A stretch of DNA of 57,458 nucleotides from Micromonospora solifontis (GTDB lineage: Bacteria; Actinomycetota; Actinomycetes; Mycobacteriales; Micromonosporaceae): positions 1 through 57,458 of the forward strand of contig NZ_RJLN01000035.1 of the NCBI RefSeq assembly GCF_003725545.1, written 5' to 3'. Position 1 is the first letter of the stretch. The number at the start of each line of letters is the position of its first letter. A program made the translations under genes and the position numbers. Positions 35,672 through 48,601 of the stretch are shown here, piece by piece. The notes under the pieces were generated by a model. It had not been told where the DNA came from, did not search any database, and saw only the letters and a program-made list of their open reading frames with translations.

Positions 35672-36434
35672 GGCGAGTGTCGCCGTACACGCCGATCCCG
35701 ACCTGCTGGCGCAGGCGGTGGCGGCCCGGTTGGTGGTGAAGCTGCTCGACGCGCAGGCGGACCGGGGCCAGGCGTCGGTGGTGCTGACCGGCGGGCGGAT
35801 CGCCGCGGCGGTGTACCGGGCGGTGGCGGCGCTGCCGGCCCGGGACGCCGTCGACTGGTCCCGGGTCGACGTCTGGTGGGGCGACGAGCGGTTCCTGCCG
35901 GCCGGTGACCCGGAGCGCAACGAGACGCAGGCCCGGGCGGCGCTGCTGGACGTGGTGCCGCTGGACCCGGCACGGGTGCACCCGATGCCCGCCTCGGACG
36001 GGCCGGCCGGCAACGACCCGGAGACGGCCGCCGCCGGGTACGCGCAGGAGCTGGCCCGGGCGGCCCGGCCGGGCCACGCCGCGCTCCCCCACTTCGACGT
36101 GCTGCTGCTCGGCGTGGGCGAGGACGGGCACGTGGCCTCGGTCTTCCCCGAGCACCCGGTGCACCACGACAGCCGGCCGGTCAGCGCCGTCCGGGGCAGC
36201 CCCAAGCCGCCGCCGGTACGCACCACGCTGACCCTGCCGGCGATCAACACGGCCGAGGAGGTCTGGCTGGTCGCCGCCGGCGCGGACAAGGCCCGGGCGG
36301 TGGGCATGGCCCTGGCCGGCGCCGGTCCGGTCCAGTTGCCGGCGGCCGGCGTGCACGGCGTCAGCCGCACCCTCTGGCTCCTCGACCGCGCCGCCGCCGC
36401 CGGTGTCCCACCCCGCTCCCGCAGCCTCCGCTGA
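35664..36434 (+). CDS. pgl: 6-phosphogluconolactonase
   Basis: The 256-residue protein is the NagB-like type: VVLTGG near residue 39, VDVWWGDERFLPAGDPERNE near 69, and LLLGVGEDGHVASVFP near 148 are its three signature regions. It hydrolyses the product of zwf. It is the last gene of the pentose phosphate operon. The transcript probably ends at the long palindrome 26 bp after the stop. Confidence 0.95.
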   Translation: MSEASVAVHADPDLLAQAVAARLVVKLLDAQADRGQASVVLTGGRIAAAVYRAVAALPARDAVDWSRVDVWWGDERFLPAGDPERNETQARAALLDVVPLDPARVHPMPASDGPAGNDPETAAAGYAQELARAARPGHAALPHFDVLLLGVGEDGHVASVFPEHPVHHDSRPVSAVRGSPKPPPVRTTLTLPAINTAEEVWLVAAGADKARAVGMALAGAGPVQLPAAGVHGVSRTLWLLDRAAAAGVPPRSRSLR

Positions 36435-36459
36435 GCCCGCCGCCCCGCCCCCACTGCAC

Positions 36460-36515
36460 TGATTCACGGAAAGAGTGGCTATCGCCCGCTGGATAGCCAC
36501 TCTTTCCGTGCATCA
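36460..36515. repeat. Palindromic element C, likely bidirectional terminator
   Basis: Perfect 19 bp arms (CACGGAAAGAGTGGCTATC and complement) around an 8 nt loop, extended by TGAT/ATCA after one mismatch. It lies in the 87 bp between the convergent pgl and rbpA stops. AT-richer than its surroundings and without T-runs; terminator and REP-like repeat are both plausible. Confidence 0.85.
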
Positions 36516-36521
36516 GGCCCC

Positions 36522-36866
36522 TCAGGGGCGGCCGCGGCGGCGGCGGAGGGCGTCCAGGGCCTCCGCGAGGAGGGCCTCGGCCTCCTCCGGCGTGCGGCGC
36601 TCCTGCACGTACGCCAGGTGGGTCTTGTAGGGCTCGGAGCGCTGGCGACCGGGCGGGTTGGCCGGGTCGGGGCCGGCGGGCTCGCCGCAGCGGGGACAGT
36701 CCCAGGTGGCGGGCGCCTCCGCCTCGGCGGCGATGAGGAACTCGACCCGGTGATCGTTACGGCACCAGTAGGCGACCGGGCGGCGCGGCGCCGGCTCGGT
36801 GCGCTGGTCGAAGCGTTCGGGGGCGGACCCGATCCGGGTGCCGCGGATGACGTTGCCACTCGGCAC
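36522..36866 (-). CDS. rbpA: RNA polymerase-binding protein RbpA
   Basis: The 114-residue protein matches RbpA of Streptomyces type: an N-terminal basic segment PSGNVIRGTRIG, a central zinc-binding/structured region with VAYWCRNDHRVEF and TWDCPRCGEPAG, and the C-terminal sigma-interaction domain EPYKTHLAYVQERRTPEEAEALLAEAL. It binds RNA polymerase and the principal sigma factor and stimulates initiation. GTG at 36866 follows AGGAG. It is transcribed after secG, separated by a strong terminator. Confidence 0.93.
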   Translation of the reverse strand: MPSGNVIRGTRIGSAPERFDQRTEPAPRRPVAYWCRNDHRVEFLIAAEAEAPATWDCPRCGEPAGPDPANPPGRQRSEPYKTHLAYVQERRTPEEAEALLAEALDALRRRRGRP

Positions 36867-36937
36867 GGCTGCTCGCTCCTGTCGTCGGAGGGGACCACCG
36901 CCGGAGGGGGTGACGGTGGGCGACGCGGTGCAGCGGA

Positions 36938-36976
36938 ACACAAAACTGCGCGCGGTCCGTGACGGACCGCGCGCAG
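36938..36976 (-). terminator. Intrinsic terminator after secG
   Basis: On the minus strand a near-perfect GC stem (15 bp arms at 36946-36960 and 36962-36976) is followed by TTTTGTGTT. It lies 25 bp after the secG stop. One of the few classic stem-plus-T-run terminators here. Confidence 0.85.
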
Positions 36977-37000
36977 ATTGTACGACTCGACGTGCTGAGA

Positions 37001-37255
37001 TCAGGAGCTGAGCTGCAGCCGGAGCCAGAGCCCGATCCCGACGATGCACGCGAACCAGACGATCCCGACCAGAACGGTGTACCGGTCGAGGTTCTTCTCG
37101 GCCACCGACGAGCCGGCCAGGCTGGAGCTGACGCCGCCGCCGAACATGCTCGACAACCCGCCACCCTTACCTCGGTGCAGCAGGATCAGCAGGGTGAGCA
37201 GGATGCTCGTGATGATCAACAACACGATCAACGTGTACGCGAACGCGATCGGCAT
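37001..37255 (-). CDS. secG: Protein translocase subunit SecG
   Basis: The 84-residue protein has two membrane helices (~2-25 and ~58-80) joined by the Gly-rich loop HRGKGGGLSSMFGGG, the family signature, then AEKNLDRYTVLVG. It is part of the SecYEG channel. It follows tpiA by 96 bp on the same strand, the usual actinobacterial order gap-pgk-tpi-secG. Confidence 0.95.
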   Translation of the reverse strand: MPIAFAYTLIVLLIITSILLTLLILLHRGKGGGLSSMFGGGVSSSLAGSSVAEKNLDRYTVLVGIVWFACIVGIGLWLRLQLSS

Positions 37256-37351
37256 GGCGGGGGTCAGTCCTCTCGTAGCGATCAGCTGCCCGGGCTGGTC
37301 GGGCATGGCGGCACCGGCCTGCGGACGGGCAGCGTCAAGGATAGCGAGCGA

Positions 37352-38143
37352 TCAGCGGGCGATGTGCTCCGGGAACCGGCAGATCTGCGCGAATTCCTCG
37401 GCGTCCAGGCTGGCGCCCCCGACCAGGGCCCCGTCCACGTCCGGCTGGGCCATGATCGAGGCCACGTTCGACGCCTTGACCGACCCGCCGTACAGGATCC
37501 GGACCTGCGCGGCGGTGCTCTCGTCGTACGTCTCGACGAGCCGCTTGCGCACCTCGCCGCAAACCTCCTGAGCGTCCTCCGGGGTCGCCGTCTTGCCGGT
37601 GCCGATCGCCCAGACCGGCTCGTACGCGACGACGACCTTGGTGACCTGCTCCGGGGTGAGCCCCTTGAGCGCGCCGTCGAGCTGGTCGCAGCAGTGCGGC
37701 ACGTGCTTGAGCTGCTCGCGGATCTCCAGCCCCTCACCGATGCACAGGATCGGCGTGAGGCCGTTCTCCAGGGCGGCGGCCACCTTGGCGTTGACCAGCG
37801 CGTCGTCCTCGTGGTGGTACTGCCGCCGCTCGGAGTGCCCGACCACCACGTAGCTGCAGCCCAGCTTGGCGAGCATCGGCCCGGCGATGTCCCCGGTGTA
37901 CGCGCCCGACTGGAACGGCGACAGGTCCTGCGCGCCGTAGCCGATCAGCAGCTTGTCGCCGTCCACCGCGGTCTGCACGGTCCGCAGGTCGGTGAAGGGC
38001 GGCAGCACCACGCACTCGACGTCGGTGAGCTGCTTCTCGGTGAGGCTCGCGGCCAGCTTCTGCACCAGCAGATTGGCCTCGAGGTGGTTCAGATTCATCT
38101 TCCAGTTGCCGGCCATCAGCGGCCGGCGGGTGGTGCTCGACAT
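37352..38143 (-). CDS. tpiA: Triosephosphate isomerase
   Basis: The 263-residue TIM barrel has all catalytic residues: Asn13-Lys15 (AGNWKMN), His103 (VVGHSERR) and Glu175 ([11 protein letters not shown]), with the GGSVKASN phosphate loop. Its ATG abuts the pgk stop with no gap, so the two are tightly coupled. Confidence 0.97.
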   Translation of the reverse strand: MSSTTRRPLMAGNWKMNLNHLEANLLVQKLAASLTEKQLTDVECVVLPPFTDLRTVQTAVDGDKLLIGYGAQDLSPFQSGAYTGDIAGPMLAKLGCSYVVVGHSERRQYHHEDDALVNAKVAAALENGLTPILCIGEGLEIREQLKHVPHCCDQLDGALKGLTPEQVTKVVVAYEPVWAIGTGKTATPEDAQEVCGEVRKRLVETYDESTAAQVRILYGGSVKASNVASIMAQPDVDGALVGGASLDAEEFAQICRFPEHIAR

Positions 38144-40542
<2,399 letters not shown>

Positions 40543-40558
40543 TCCGAGCGCGCGCCGC

Positions 40559-40594
40559 CGCGCTGCGGCGGGTGGAGATCACTCCCGCAGCGCG
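40559..40594 (-). terminator. Terminator-like hairpin after whiA
   Basis: CGCGCTGCGG pairs perfectly with CCGCAGCGCG, with an extra inner GTG/CAC, 17 bp beyond the whiA stop. No T-run. Confidence 0.45.
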
Positions 40595-40610
40595 ACGCCT
40601 CACCGTCCTA

Positions 40611-41591
40611 TCAGACCACGAGCATGTCGGGCGTGACGGCCGCTTCCGTATCCGGGATGCCCAGGTCGCGGGCCCGCTTGTCGGCCAGCGCGAGCAGCCG
40701 GCGGATCCGGCCGGCGATGGCGTCCTTGGTCAGCGGCGGGTCGGCGAGGGCGCCCAGCTCCTCCAGGGAGGCCTGCCGGTGCTCCAGGCGCAACCGGCCA
40801 GCGGAGGTGAGGTGGTGGGGGGCGTCGTCGGCGAGGATCTCCAGCGCCCGGGTCACCCGGGCGGCGGCGGCGACCGCGGCGCGGGCGGACCGGCGCAGGT
40901 TGGCGTCGTCGAAGTTCGCCAGCCGGTTGGCGGTCGCCCGGACCTCCCGGCGGACCCGCCGCTCCTCCCAGGCCAGCACGCTGGAGTGGGCGCCGATCCG
41001 GGTGAGCAGCGCGGCGATCGCGTCGCCGTCCTTGACCACCACCCGGTCCACCCCGCGCACCTCGCGGTTCTTGGCGGTGATCCCGATCCGGCGGGCCGCG
41101 CCGACCAGCGCGAGGGCCGACTCCGGGCCCGGACAGGTGATCTCCAGCGCGCTCGAGCGGCCCGGCTCGGTGAGCGAGCCGTGCGCCATGAACGCGCCCC
41201 GCCACGCGGAGACCGCGCAGCAGACGTTCGCCGCCACCACGTGCGGCGGCAGGCCCCGCACCGGGCGGCCCCGCACGTCCAGCAGGCCGGTCTGCCGCGC
41301 GAGGGCCTCGCCGTCCTTCACCACCCGGACGATGAAGTGGCTGCCCTTGCGCAGCCCGCCCGAGGCGAGCACGTGGATCTCGCTCGGGTACCCGTAGACC
41401 TCGGCGATCTCCCGGCGCAGCCGCCGGGCCACCGCGCCGGTGTCCAGCTCCGCCTCGACCACCACGCGGCCCGACACGATGTGCAGGCCGCCGGCGAAGC
41501 GCAGCAGGGCGGCCATCTCCGCCCGCCGGCAGCAGGGCTTGGGCACGTCGACCCGACTCAGCTCGTCCTTGACCGCAGCCGTCATCGCCAT
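40611..41591 (-). CDS. whiA: Sporulation transcription factor WhiA
   Basis: The 326-residue protein has the LAGLIDADG-like N-terminal fold ([31 protein letters not shown]) and a C-terminal helix-turn-helix ([33 protein letters not shown]). WhiA with WhiB controls the switch to sporulation in filamentous actinomycetes and envelope genes elsewhere. ATG at 41591 gives [11 protein letters not shown]; a second ATG two codons on is possible. It follows yvcK and rapZ as in most Gram-positives. Confidence 0.96.
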   Translation of the reverse strand: MAMTAAVKDELSRVDVPKPCCRRAEMAALLRFAGGLHIVSGRVVVEAELDTGAVARRLRREIAEVYGYPSEIHVLASGGLRKGSHFIVRVVKDGEALARQTGLLDVRGRPVRGLPPHVVAANVCCAVSAWRGAFMAHGSLTEPGRSSALEITCPGPESALALVGAARRIGITAKNREVRGVDRVVVKDGDAIAALLTRIGAHSSVLAWEERRVRREVRATANRLANFDDANLRRSARAAVAAAARVTRALEILADDAPHHLTSAGRLRLEHRQASLEELGALADPPLTKDAIAGRIRRLLALADKRARDLGIPDTEAAVTPDMLVV

Positions 41592-41645
41592 AGTGCGCCC
41601 CCTCACGGACCGGTTCCGGCGTGTCGCCGGTGATTACGTACGTGT

Positions 41646-42629
41646 CTAACGATCGGCGCCCAGGACAGGCACCAGCGCGGTGCCCAGCGCGGCCGGATCA
41701 TGACGGGGCGTGCCGTCCGGGACGGCGACGGGGGCGAGGACCAGCCGGGCACCCAGCGATTCTGCCGCACGTCCGACCGCCGCGGGGTCACCCACCGCCG
41801 TGGAATCGGCCAGCACCATGTCCACCTTCAGCTCGGGCAGATAGCGCCCGAGGGTGTCCAGATGGTCGGCCAGGGAGAGCCCCTGGGTCTCCTTCTCCGC
41901 CACCAGGTTGAGGGTCACCAGCCGGCGCGCCGGGCTGGACACGATCGCGTCAGCCAGCCCCGGCACCAGCAGGTGCGGCAGGACGCTGGTGTACCAGCTG
42001 CCCGGGCCGAAGATCAGCCAGTCCGCTTCGCGTACCGCGGCCAGCGCCTCCGCGCAGGCGGCCGGCGCGGCCGGGCTGAGCCGCAGCGACTCGACCCGGC
42101 CCGAGGTGACCGCCACCTGGTGCTGGCCGCGCAGCGTGCGTACCTCGTCGGGGGCGGCCGGGTCGGCGCCGCGCACCCGGGCCTCGATGCCGACCGGCTG
42201 CCGGGACATCGGCAGCACCCGGCCGACCGCGCCGAGCATCGCGCCGGCGTGGTCGAGCGCGGCCACCGGGTCGCCGAGCAGCTCCATCAGGCCGCAGATC
42301 AGCAGGTTGCCGACCGCGTGCCCGGCGAGCGAGTCGGCCGCGCCGCCGGCCACGTGGGCCAGCCCCGCCTCGAACCGGTGCTGGAAAAGCGCGGCGCTGC
42401 GCCGGGTCGCCGGGTGATCGCCGGCCAGGGCGACCAGCGCCTGCCGCAGGTCGCCCGGGGGCAGGCCGCCGCGCTCGGCGCGCAGCCGGCCGCTGGAGCC
42501 GCCGTCGTCGCCGACGGTGACCACCGCGGTGATGTCCAGGTCCAGCTCGGGTACGCAGCGGCGCAGCGCGCGCAGCGACGCGGAGAGCCCGTGCCCGCCG
42601 CCGAAGGCGACCACCCTGATCGGGGTCAT
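41646..42629 (-). CDS. yvcK: YvcK/CofD-like (gluconeogenesis factor) protein
   Basis: The 327-residue protein has the conserved GGGHGLSASLRALR nucleotide-sugar-binding loop at the N-terminus, VVTVGDDGGSSGRLR near residue 38, and IFGPGSWYTSVLPHLLVPG near 210. YvcK binds UDP-sugars and is needed for growth on gluconeogenic carbon and for envelope homeostasis. Its ATG overlaps the rapZ stop (ATGA). Confidence 0.94.
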   Translation of the reverse strand: MTPIRVVAFGGGHGLSASLRALRRCVPELDLDITAVVTVGDDGGSSGRLRAERGGLPPGDLRQALVALAGDHPATRRSAALFQHRFEAGLAHVAGGAADSLAGHAVGNLLICGLMELLGDPVAALDHAGAMLGAVGRVLPMSRQPVGIEARVRGADPAAPDEVRTLRGQHQVAVTSGRVESLRLSPAAPAACAEALAAVREADWLIFGPGSWYTSVLPHLLVPGLADAIVSSPARRLVTLNLVAEKETQGLSLADHLDTLGRYLPELKVDMVLADSTAVGDPAAVGRAAESLGARLVLAPVAVPDGTPRHDPAALGTALVPVLGADR

Positions 42630-43561
42630 TCCCGCCCCAGGTCCCGGTGCTGGGCGTTGGCGGCGATGCCGGACTGGCGCAGCCGAGCGGCCAGTTCCTC
42701 GGCGATCGCGACGCTGCGGTGCTTGCCGCCGGTGCAGCCGACGGCGACGGTCAGGTAGCGCTTGCCCTCCCGCTCGAAGCCGGCGGTGGTGGCGTTGACC
42801 AGGTCCGCGTACCCGGCCACGAAGGCGTCCGCGCCCTCCTGGCCCAGCACGTACGCGCTGACCGCCTCCTCCCGCCCGGTGTGCTCACGCAGCTCCGGCA
42901 CCCAGTACGGGTTGGGCAGGAACCGGGCGTCCATCACGAAATCGGCATCCGGCGGGAGGCCGTACTTGAAGCCGAAGGAGAGCACGGTGATCCGCAGCCG
43001 GCGGGCGTCCTCCCCGCCGAACAGCTCCTCGACCCGGCGGCGGAGCTGGTTGACGTTGAGGTGGCTGGTGTCGATGATCACGTCGGCCTGGTCCCGCGCC
43101 TCCTCCAGCAGGGCACGCTCGACGGCGATGCCGTCGGCCAGCCGGCCGTCGCCCTGCAGCGGGTGGGACCGGCGGACGCTCTCGAACCGGCGGATCAGCA
43201 CGTCGTCGTCGGCGTCGACGAAGACCACCCGGGGCTGGAAGCCGCGCTCGCGCAGCTCCCGGATCGCCCCGGCCAGGTCGGTGGAGAAGGCACGGGAGCG
43301 GACGTCCAGCACCATGGCCGTACGCCGGGCCGCGCCACCGGCCTTGAAGGCCAGCTCCGCCATGTCGAGCAGGAGCGCCTGCGGCAGGTTGTCGACCACG
43401 TAGTAGCCGACGTTCTCCAACGCTCGCGCCACCGTGCTGCGACCGCCGCCGGAGAGGCCGGTGACCACCACGAGGGTGGTCTCCGCCTCGGTCGGCGCCG
43501 GCTGTCCGACGGCTGTCTCCCTACCGGTCGGCACCAGGTCGCCCGTCCGCGCCTCGCTCAC
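42626..43561 (-). CDS. rapZ: RapZ-family nucleotide-binding protein
   Basis: The 311-residue protein has a P-loop GLSGGGRST (35-43; Arg replaces the usual Lys, as in many actinobacterial members), the Walker B-like DVRSRAFS and the C-terminal VAVGCTGGKHRSVAIAEELA motif typical of RapZ. In E. coli RapZ guides RNase E to small RNAs that control GlmS; the actinobacterial role is less clear. GTG at 43561 is chosen for the site GGGGGT; a TTG four codons upstream is possible. Normally uvrC is immediately upstream, but here an accessory block intervenes. Confidence 0.94.
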   Translation of the reverse strand: MSEARTGDLVPTGRETAVGQPAPTEAETTLVVVTGLSGGGRSTVARALENVGYYVVDNLPQALLLDMAELAFKAGGAARRTAMVLDVRSRAFSTDLAGAIRELRERGFQPRVVFVDADDDVLIRRFESVRRSHPLQGDGRLADGIAVERALLEEARDQADVIIDTSHLNVNQLRRRVEELFGGEDARRLRITVLSFGFKYGLPPDADFVMDARFLPNPYWVPELREHTGREEAVSAYVLGQEGADAFVAGYADLVNATTAGFEREGKRYLTVAVGCTGGKHRSVAIAEELAARLRQSGIAANAQHRDLGRE

Positions 43562-43743
43562 CGTTACCCCCAAGCCGTGGCGCCGCGGCCGCCCGGCCGC
43601 GCATGGTCAGTCAGCGACTCTAACGGCTGCACACCCGTCCGGGATTCCACGGGTGACGACCGGAACAGGTACTTGTCCGGTTTGCCGGGGTCAGCGGCAG
43701 GTCAGGAAGCGCGCGGTGGGGTCGGGTCCGCTACGGTTGGCCG

Positions 43744-44142
43744 GTGCGGCAACTCACTGACGAGACGGTCCTGGCCGTTGGCCGGCTGACGTTGGCCGCG
43801 ACCGAGTTGGAGTACCTTCTCGCGGGCATCGGGGCCGATCAGGCCGACGCCGATCCTGCCGCGATCTTCACCGCTTCCGGCGAGCCGGTGCGGGCGGCAC
43901 GGCGTTCGGCCCAGCTCGCCTCCCCGGACCGTCGTGACGAGTTCGTCGGGCTGGTGGAGGCTGCCGCGACGTACCTGGCGCAGAGCCGGAGCGCCGTGCG
44001 CGCGATGTGGTTCGAGAGCAACCGGGTCAGCGCGGCGACCTTCGACGAGATCTCCAGCCTCATCCTGCGCTGCCGAGACCGGTTACAGACGGTGGTCGAC
44101 GAGGTTTCTCCCACCCTGTCCGCTCCACCTCGACCTCGGTGA
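43744..44142 (+). CDS. Hypothetical protein, probably alpha-helical
   Basis: The 132-residue protein is mostly predicted helix (LAATELEYLLAGIGADQ, AVRAMWFESNRVSAATFDEISSLIL) with no membrane segment. I do not recognise a family. A -10-like TACGGT ends seven bases before the GTG start, so translation could be leaderless. It is convergent with the DinB-like gene (9 bp apart). Codon use fits real coding sequence. Confidence 0.65.
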   Translation: MRQLTDETVLAVGRLTLAATELEYLLAGIGADQADADPAAIFTASGEPVRAARRSAQLASPDRRDEFVGLVEAAATYLAQSRSAVRAMWFESNRVSAATFDEISSLILRCRDRLQTVVDEVSPTLSAPPRPR

Positions 44143-44151
44143 ACAGCGGCA

Positions 44152-44649
44152 CTACTCGTTGGTGAGCTGCTCTCGCAGGATGTCCGCGTGCCCACAGTGC
44201 TGGGCCAGCTCGCGCAGCACGTGGAGATACACCCACCGCAGCGGAAGCGGGCCCCGGCGGTGCCCGTGCAGGATGTCGTCCAGACCCAGGGATGACGTCG
44301 CCTGGCGTGATGCCTCGCAGGCTTCGCGGTGTGCGTGCTGAACGGTGGCGATCGTGTCGTCGTCATCGAGGATGAACGACTCCTCTGACCTCGCGGGGAT
44401 GCCGATCTCGGCGCGCGACCGGCACGTGACGGCCTCGTCGAACCAGACCTTCTCCACGAAGGTCGCGTGCTTCACGAGACCCAGCAGCGTGGTCCGGGAG
44501 GCCACCAACGATCGGCGCGCCTGTTCCTCGGTCAGCCCGTCCAGACAGCCGTTGAGCGCGGCGCGGTGCTCGTCGAGGAACGCCTCGAACTGGGCCCGGA
44601 CCGGCTGCGCGACGACCTGGTCGGCGAAGGTGGGCGGATAGGAAGGCAT
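44152..44649 (-). CDS. DinB-family metal-dependent hydrolase-like protein
   Basis: The 165-residue protein is a DinB-fold four-helix bundle: VKHATFVEKVWFDEAV near residue 60 and HVLRELAQHCGHADILRE near the C-terminus provide the three histidines of the metal site. Members include mycothiol- or bacillithiol-dependent transferases and stress-induced proteins. ATG at 44649 is chosen; another ATG four codons upstream is equally possible. It is divergent from the DGPF/ECF42 pair. Confidence 0.85.
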   Translation of the reverse strand: MPSYPPTFADQVVAQPVRAQFEAFLDEHRAALNGCLDGLTEEQARRSLVASRTTLLGLVKHATFVEKVWFDEAVTCRSRAEIGIPARSEESFILDDDDTIATVQHAHREACEASRQATSSLGLDDILHGHRRGPLPLRWVYLHVLRELAQHCGHADILREQLTNE

Positions 44650-44768
44650 GGGCGAAAGCATTTCAGACCGTCGCCCAGGAGCGGTCGAGGGTGCGTCTCG
44701 AAGGAACGGCGGTCGATCCTTCCCGCAGTCACCACGCCCGGCTGCCTTGAGCGGAGTTTCCGGGATGG

Positions 44769-44794
44769 TGTCGTATCAAGGCGCAGCCGTTCGT
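44769..44794 (+). promoter_or_regulatory. Possible ECF42-type promoter
   Basis: TGTCGT, 16 bases, then TCGT lies ~80 bp upstream of the DGPF gene. From memory, ECF42 promoters show a TGTCGA -35 and a CGA/TC-type -10 about 16 bases away, so this would be a one-mismatch match and would mean autoregulation. Unverified. Confidence 0.3.
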
Positions 44795-44874
44795 GGAACT
44801 GGTACGGCGGCCGGCCGGACCGCCGCCCCTACGAGTCGGGAAGAGCCCCGTCCGGGGGCTGGGAGGAGACGACC

Positions 44875-45255
44875 ATGACGGAATACCTGATCGCTTTCAA
44901 CGACGAGTGGGTGCCCGACCACACGGCGGAGGAGGTACGCGAGAAGGCCACGGCCGTCCGGGCCGTGATCGAGGAGATGCAGGCCGACGGTGTCCTGATC
45001 TTCACCAACGGCGGGCTCGACCGATCCACCGTCGTGTGCAGTGTCGAGCCGGTTGCCGGCACGCCCGTCTTCACCGACGGCCCGTACGTCGAGACCAAGG
45101 AGCATCTCGGCGGCTTCGCCGTCGTGGACGTGCCCGACGACGCGGCGGCGCGATACTGGGCCGGCAGGCTCGCGACCGTGCTCGACTGGCCGCAGGAGGT
45201 GCACCGGTTCCGAGGTCCCGGGCAGGTCCGGCGTAACGGCTCTGTGGAGAGGTGA
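44875..45255 (+). CDS. YCII-related (DGPF) protein
   Basis: The 126-residue protein has an N-terminal YLIAFNDEWVPDHT and the name-giving motif FTDGPYVETKEHLGGF near residue 65. DGPF/YCII proteins are conserved companions of ECF42 sigma factors and are their usual targets; they may act as small enzymes or ligand binders. ATG at 44875 has a strong ribosome site (GGGAGGAG). The sigma gene follows 109 bp downstream. Confidence 0.9.
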   Translation: MTEYLIAFNDEWVPDHTAEEVREKATAVRAVIEEMQADGVLIFTNGGLDRSTVVCSVEPVAGTPVFTDGPYVETKEHLGGFAVVDVPDDAAARYWAGRLATVLDWPQEVHRFRGPGQVRRNGSVER

Positions 45256-45364
45256 GCGCGGTGTGCAGGCACCTGCGGTCCGACCTCGACGTGGCCCTGG
45301 CGCTCGCCGCCGAGGGGTCAAGAGCGTGCCGCACCGAGGCATCCGTCCGAGCATTGCTGGAACC

Positions 45365-46609
45365 GTGACTGAACCCACCGTCGGACCGACGATCACCCGC
45401 GTCCACCACGAGGAGTGGGCGCGAATGGTCGCCGGCCTCGCCCGGCGCTTCGGTGACCTCGACGTCGCCGAGGAAGCGACGGCCGAGGCGTTCCTGGCGG
45501 CGGCGGAGCGGTGGCCGCGCGAGGGCGTACCCGCCAATCCCGCCGGTTGGCTCGCCACCACCGCGACCCGCAAGGCGATCGACCGGCTCCGGCGCGAGTC
45601 GCAGCGCGACGCCAAACACCAGGCGGCCCGGATCATCTACGACGACACCCCTCCTGAGCCGACCGGCCCGGTCGAGGACGACCGGCTCAGGCTGCTCTTC
45701 ACCTGCTGCCATCCCGCGCTCGCGTTGGAGGCCCGGGTGGCGCTCACCCTGCGCCTGGTCGGCGGCCTCACCGTCCCCGAGATCGCCCGCGCGTTTCTGG
45801 TGCGGGAGACCACGATGGCGCGCCGGATCACCCGCGCCAAGGCGAAGATCAAGGCGGCGCACATTCCCTACCGGGTGCCCTCGGCCGACGACATCCGTGA
45901 GCGGCTCGCCGGCGTGCTCGCGGTCGTCTACCTCGTCTTCAACGAGGGCTATCTCGCCAGCGAGGGGGACCACCCCGTACGCGTCGAACTCACCGACGAG
46001 GCGATCCGTCTCGGTCGTCTGCTCCGTACTCTCCTCCCGGACGACGGCGAGGTGGCCGGCCTGCTCGCCCTGATGCTCCTCACCGACGCCCGGCGGCCGG
46101 CGCGCGTGTCCCGCACCGGGGAGCTGGTGACCCTCGACGAGCAGGACCGCGGCGCCTGGGACCGCAGCCTCATCGCCGAGGCCAGTGCCCTGATTCGCGA
46201 GCGGATCGAGGTGGTGGCGGCCGGCGGTGACCCACCCGGGCGCTACCAGCTTCAGGCCGCGATCAACGCCGTCCACACCGATGCCCCATCCGCCCGGGAC
46301 ACCGACTGGTCCACGATCGTCGCCCTCTACGGCCGCATGGTGCTGCTCGACCCCTCGCCGATCGTGCGGCTCAACCGGGCGGTCGCGGTCGCCGAGGTCG
46401 ACGGCCCCGGGGTCGCGCTCGCCGAGATCGACCGGCTCGCCGAGGTCCTTGACGGCTACCACGCCTTCCACGCCGCGCGCGCCGACCTGCTGCGGCGACT
46501 CGGGCGCAGCGGCGAGTCCCGGGCGGCGTACGACCGGGCCATCGGTCTCGCCGGCAACCCCGCGGAACGGGCCTACCTCACCCGCCGCCGCGACCAGCTC
46601 GCCGGCTGA
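45365..46609 (+). CDS. ECF42-group RNA polymerase sigma factor with C-terminal extension
   Basis: The 414-residue protein has sigma region 2 (DLDVAEEATAEAFLAAAERWP...PAGWLATTATRKAIDRLRRE), region 4 (LVGGLTVPEIARAFLVRETTMARRITRAKAKI) and a ~230-residue C-terminal TPR-like extension (e.g. SARDTDWSTIVALYGRM, AEVLDGYHAFHAARADLLRRLGRSGESRAAY). This architecture and the adjacent DGPF gene define the ECF42 group, which has no anti-sigma factor; the extension controls or enables activity. GTG at 45365 is the best start. Confidence 0.9.
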   Translation: MTEPTVGPTITRVHHEEWARMVAGLARRFGDLDVAEEATAEAFLAAAERWPREGVPANPAGWLATTATRKAIDRLRRESQRDAKHQAARIIYDDTPPEPTGPVEDDRLRLLFTCCHPALALEARVALTLRLVGGLTVPEIARAFLVRETTMARRITRAKAKIKAAHIPYRVPSADDIRERLAGVLAVVYLVFNEGYLASEGDHPVRVELTDEAIRLGRLLRTLLPDDGEVAGLLALMLLTDARRPARVSRTGELVTLDEQDRGAWDRSLIAEASALIRERIEVVAAGGDPPGRYQLQAAINAVHTDAPSARDTDWSTIVALYGRMVLLDPSPIVRLNRAVAVAEVDGPGVALAEIDRLAEVLDGYHAFHAARADLLRRLGRSGESRAAYDRAIGLAGNPAERAYLTRRRDQLAG

Positions 46610-46704
46610 TCGACATGTGCAGCCGGCCCGGGACAGCACCGGCGGCCGCGGCGACCGGGACGCGTCGTCGGCATCCTGTCCGGGGCCGCTCGTAGACTGC
46701 GCGG

Positions 46705-48546
<1,842 letters not shown>

Positions 48547-48552
48547 GACGCC

Positions 48553-48586
48553 GAAGGGCCCGACCCCGTCCGGGGTCGGGCCCTTC
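48553..48586. terminator. Bidirectional terminator between recQ and C39 gene
   Basis: Perfect 15 bp arms (GAAGGGCCCGACCCC and complement) with a GTCC loop lie between the convergent stops at 48546 and 48602. Confidence 0.85.
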
Positions 48587-48601
48587 GTCACTGCCTCAGC
48601 G

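Noticed and set aside
36946..36976. Possible riboswitch or repeat upstream of rbpA
   Set aside because: The stem is followed by a T-run on the minus strand just after the secG stop, which is best explained as the secG terminator.
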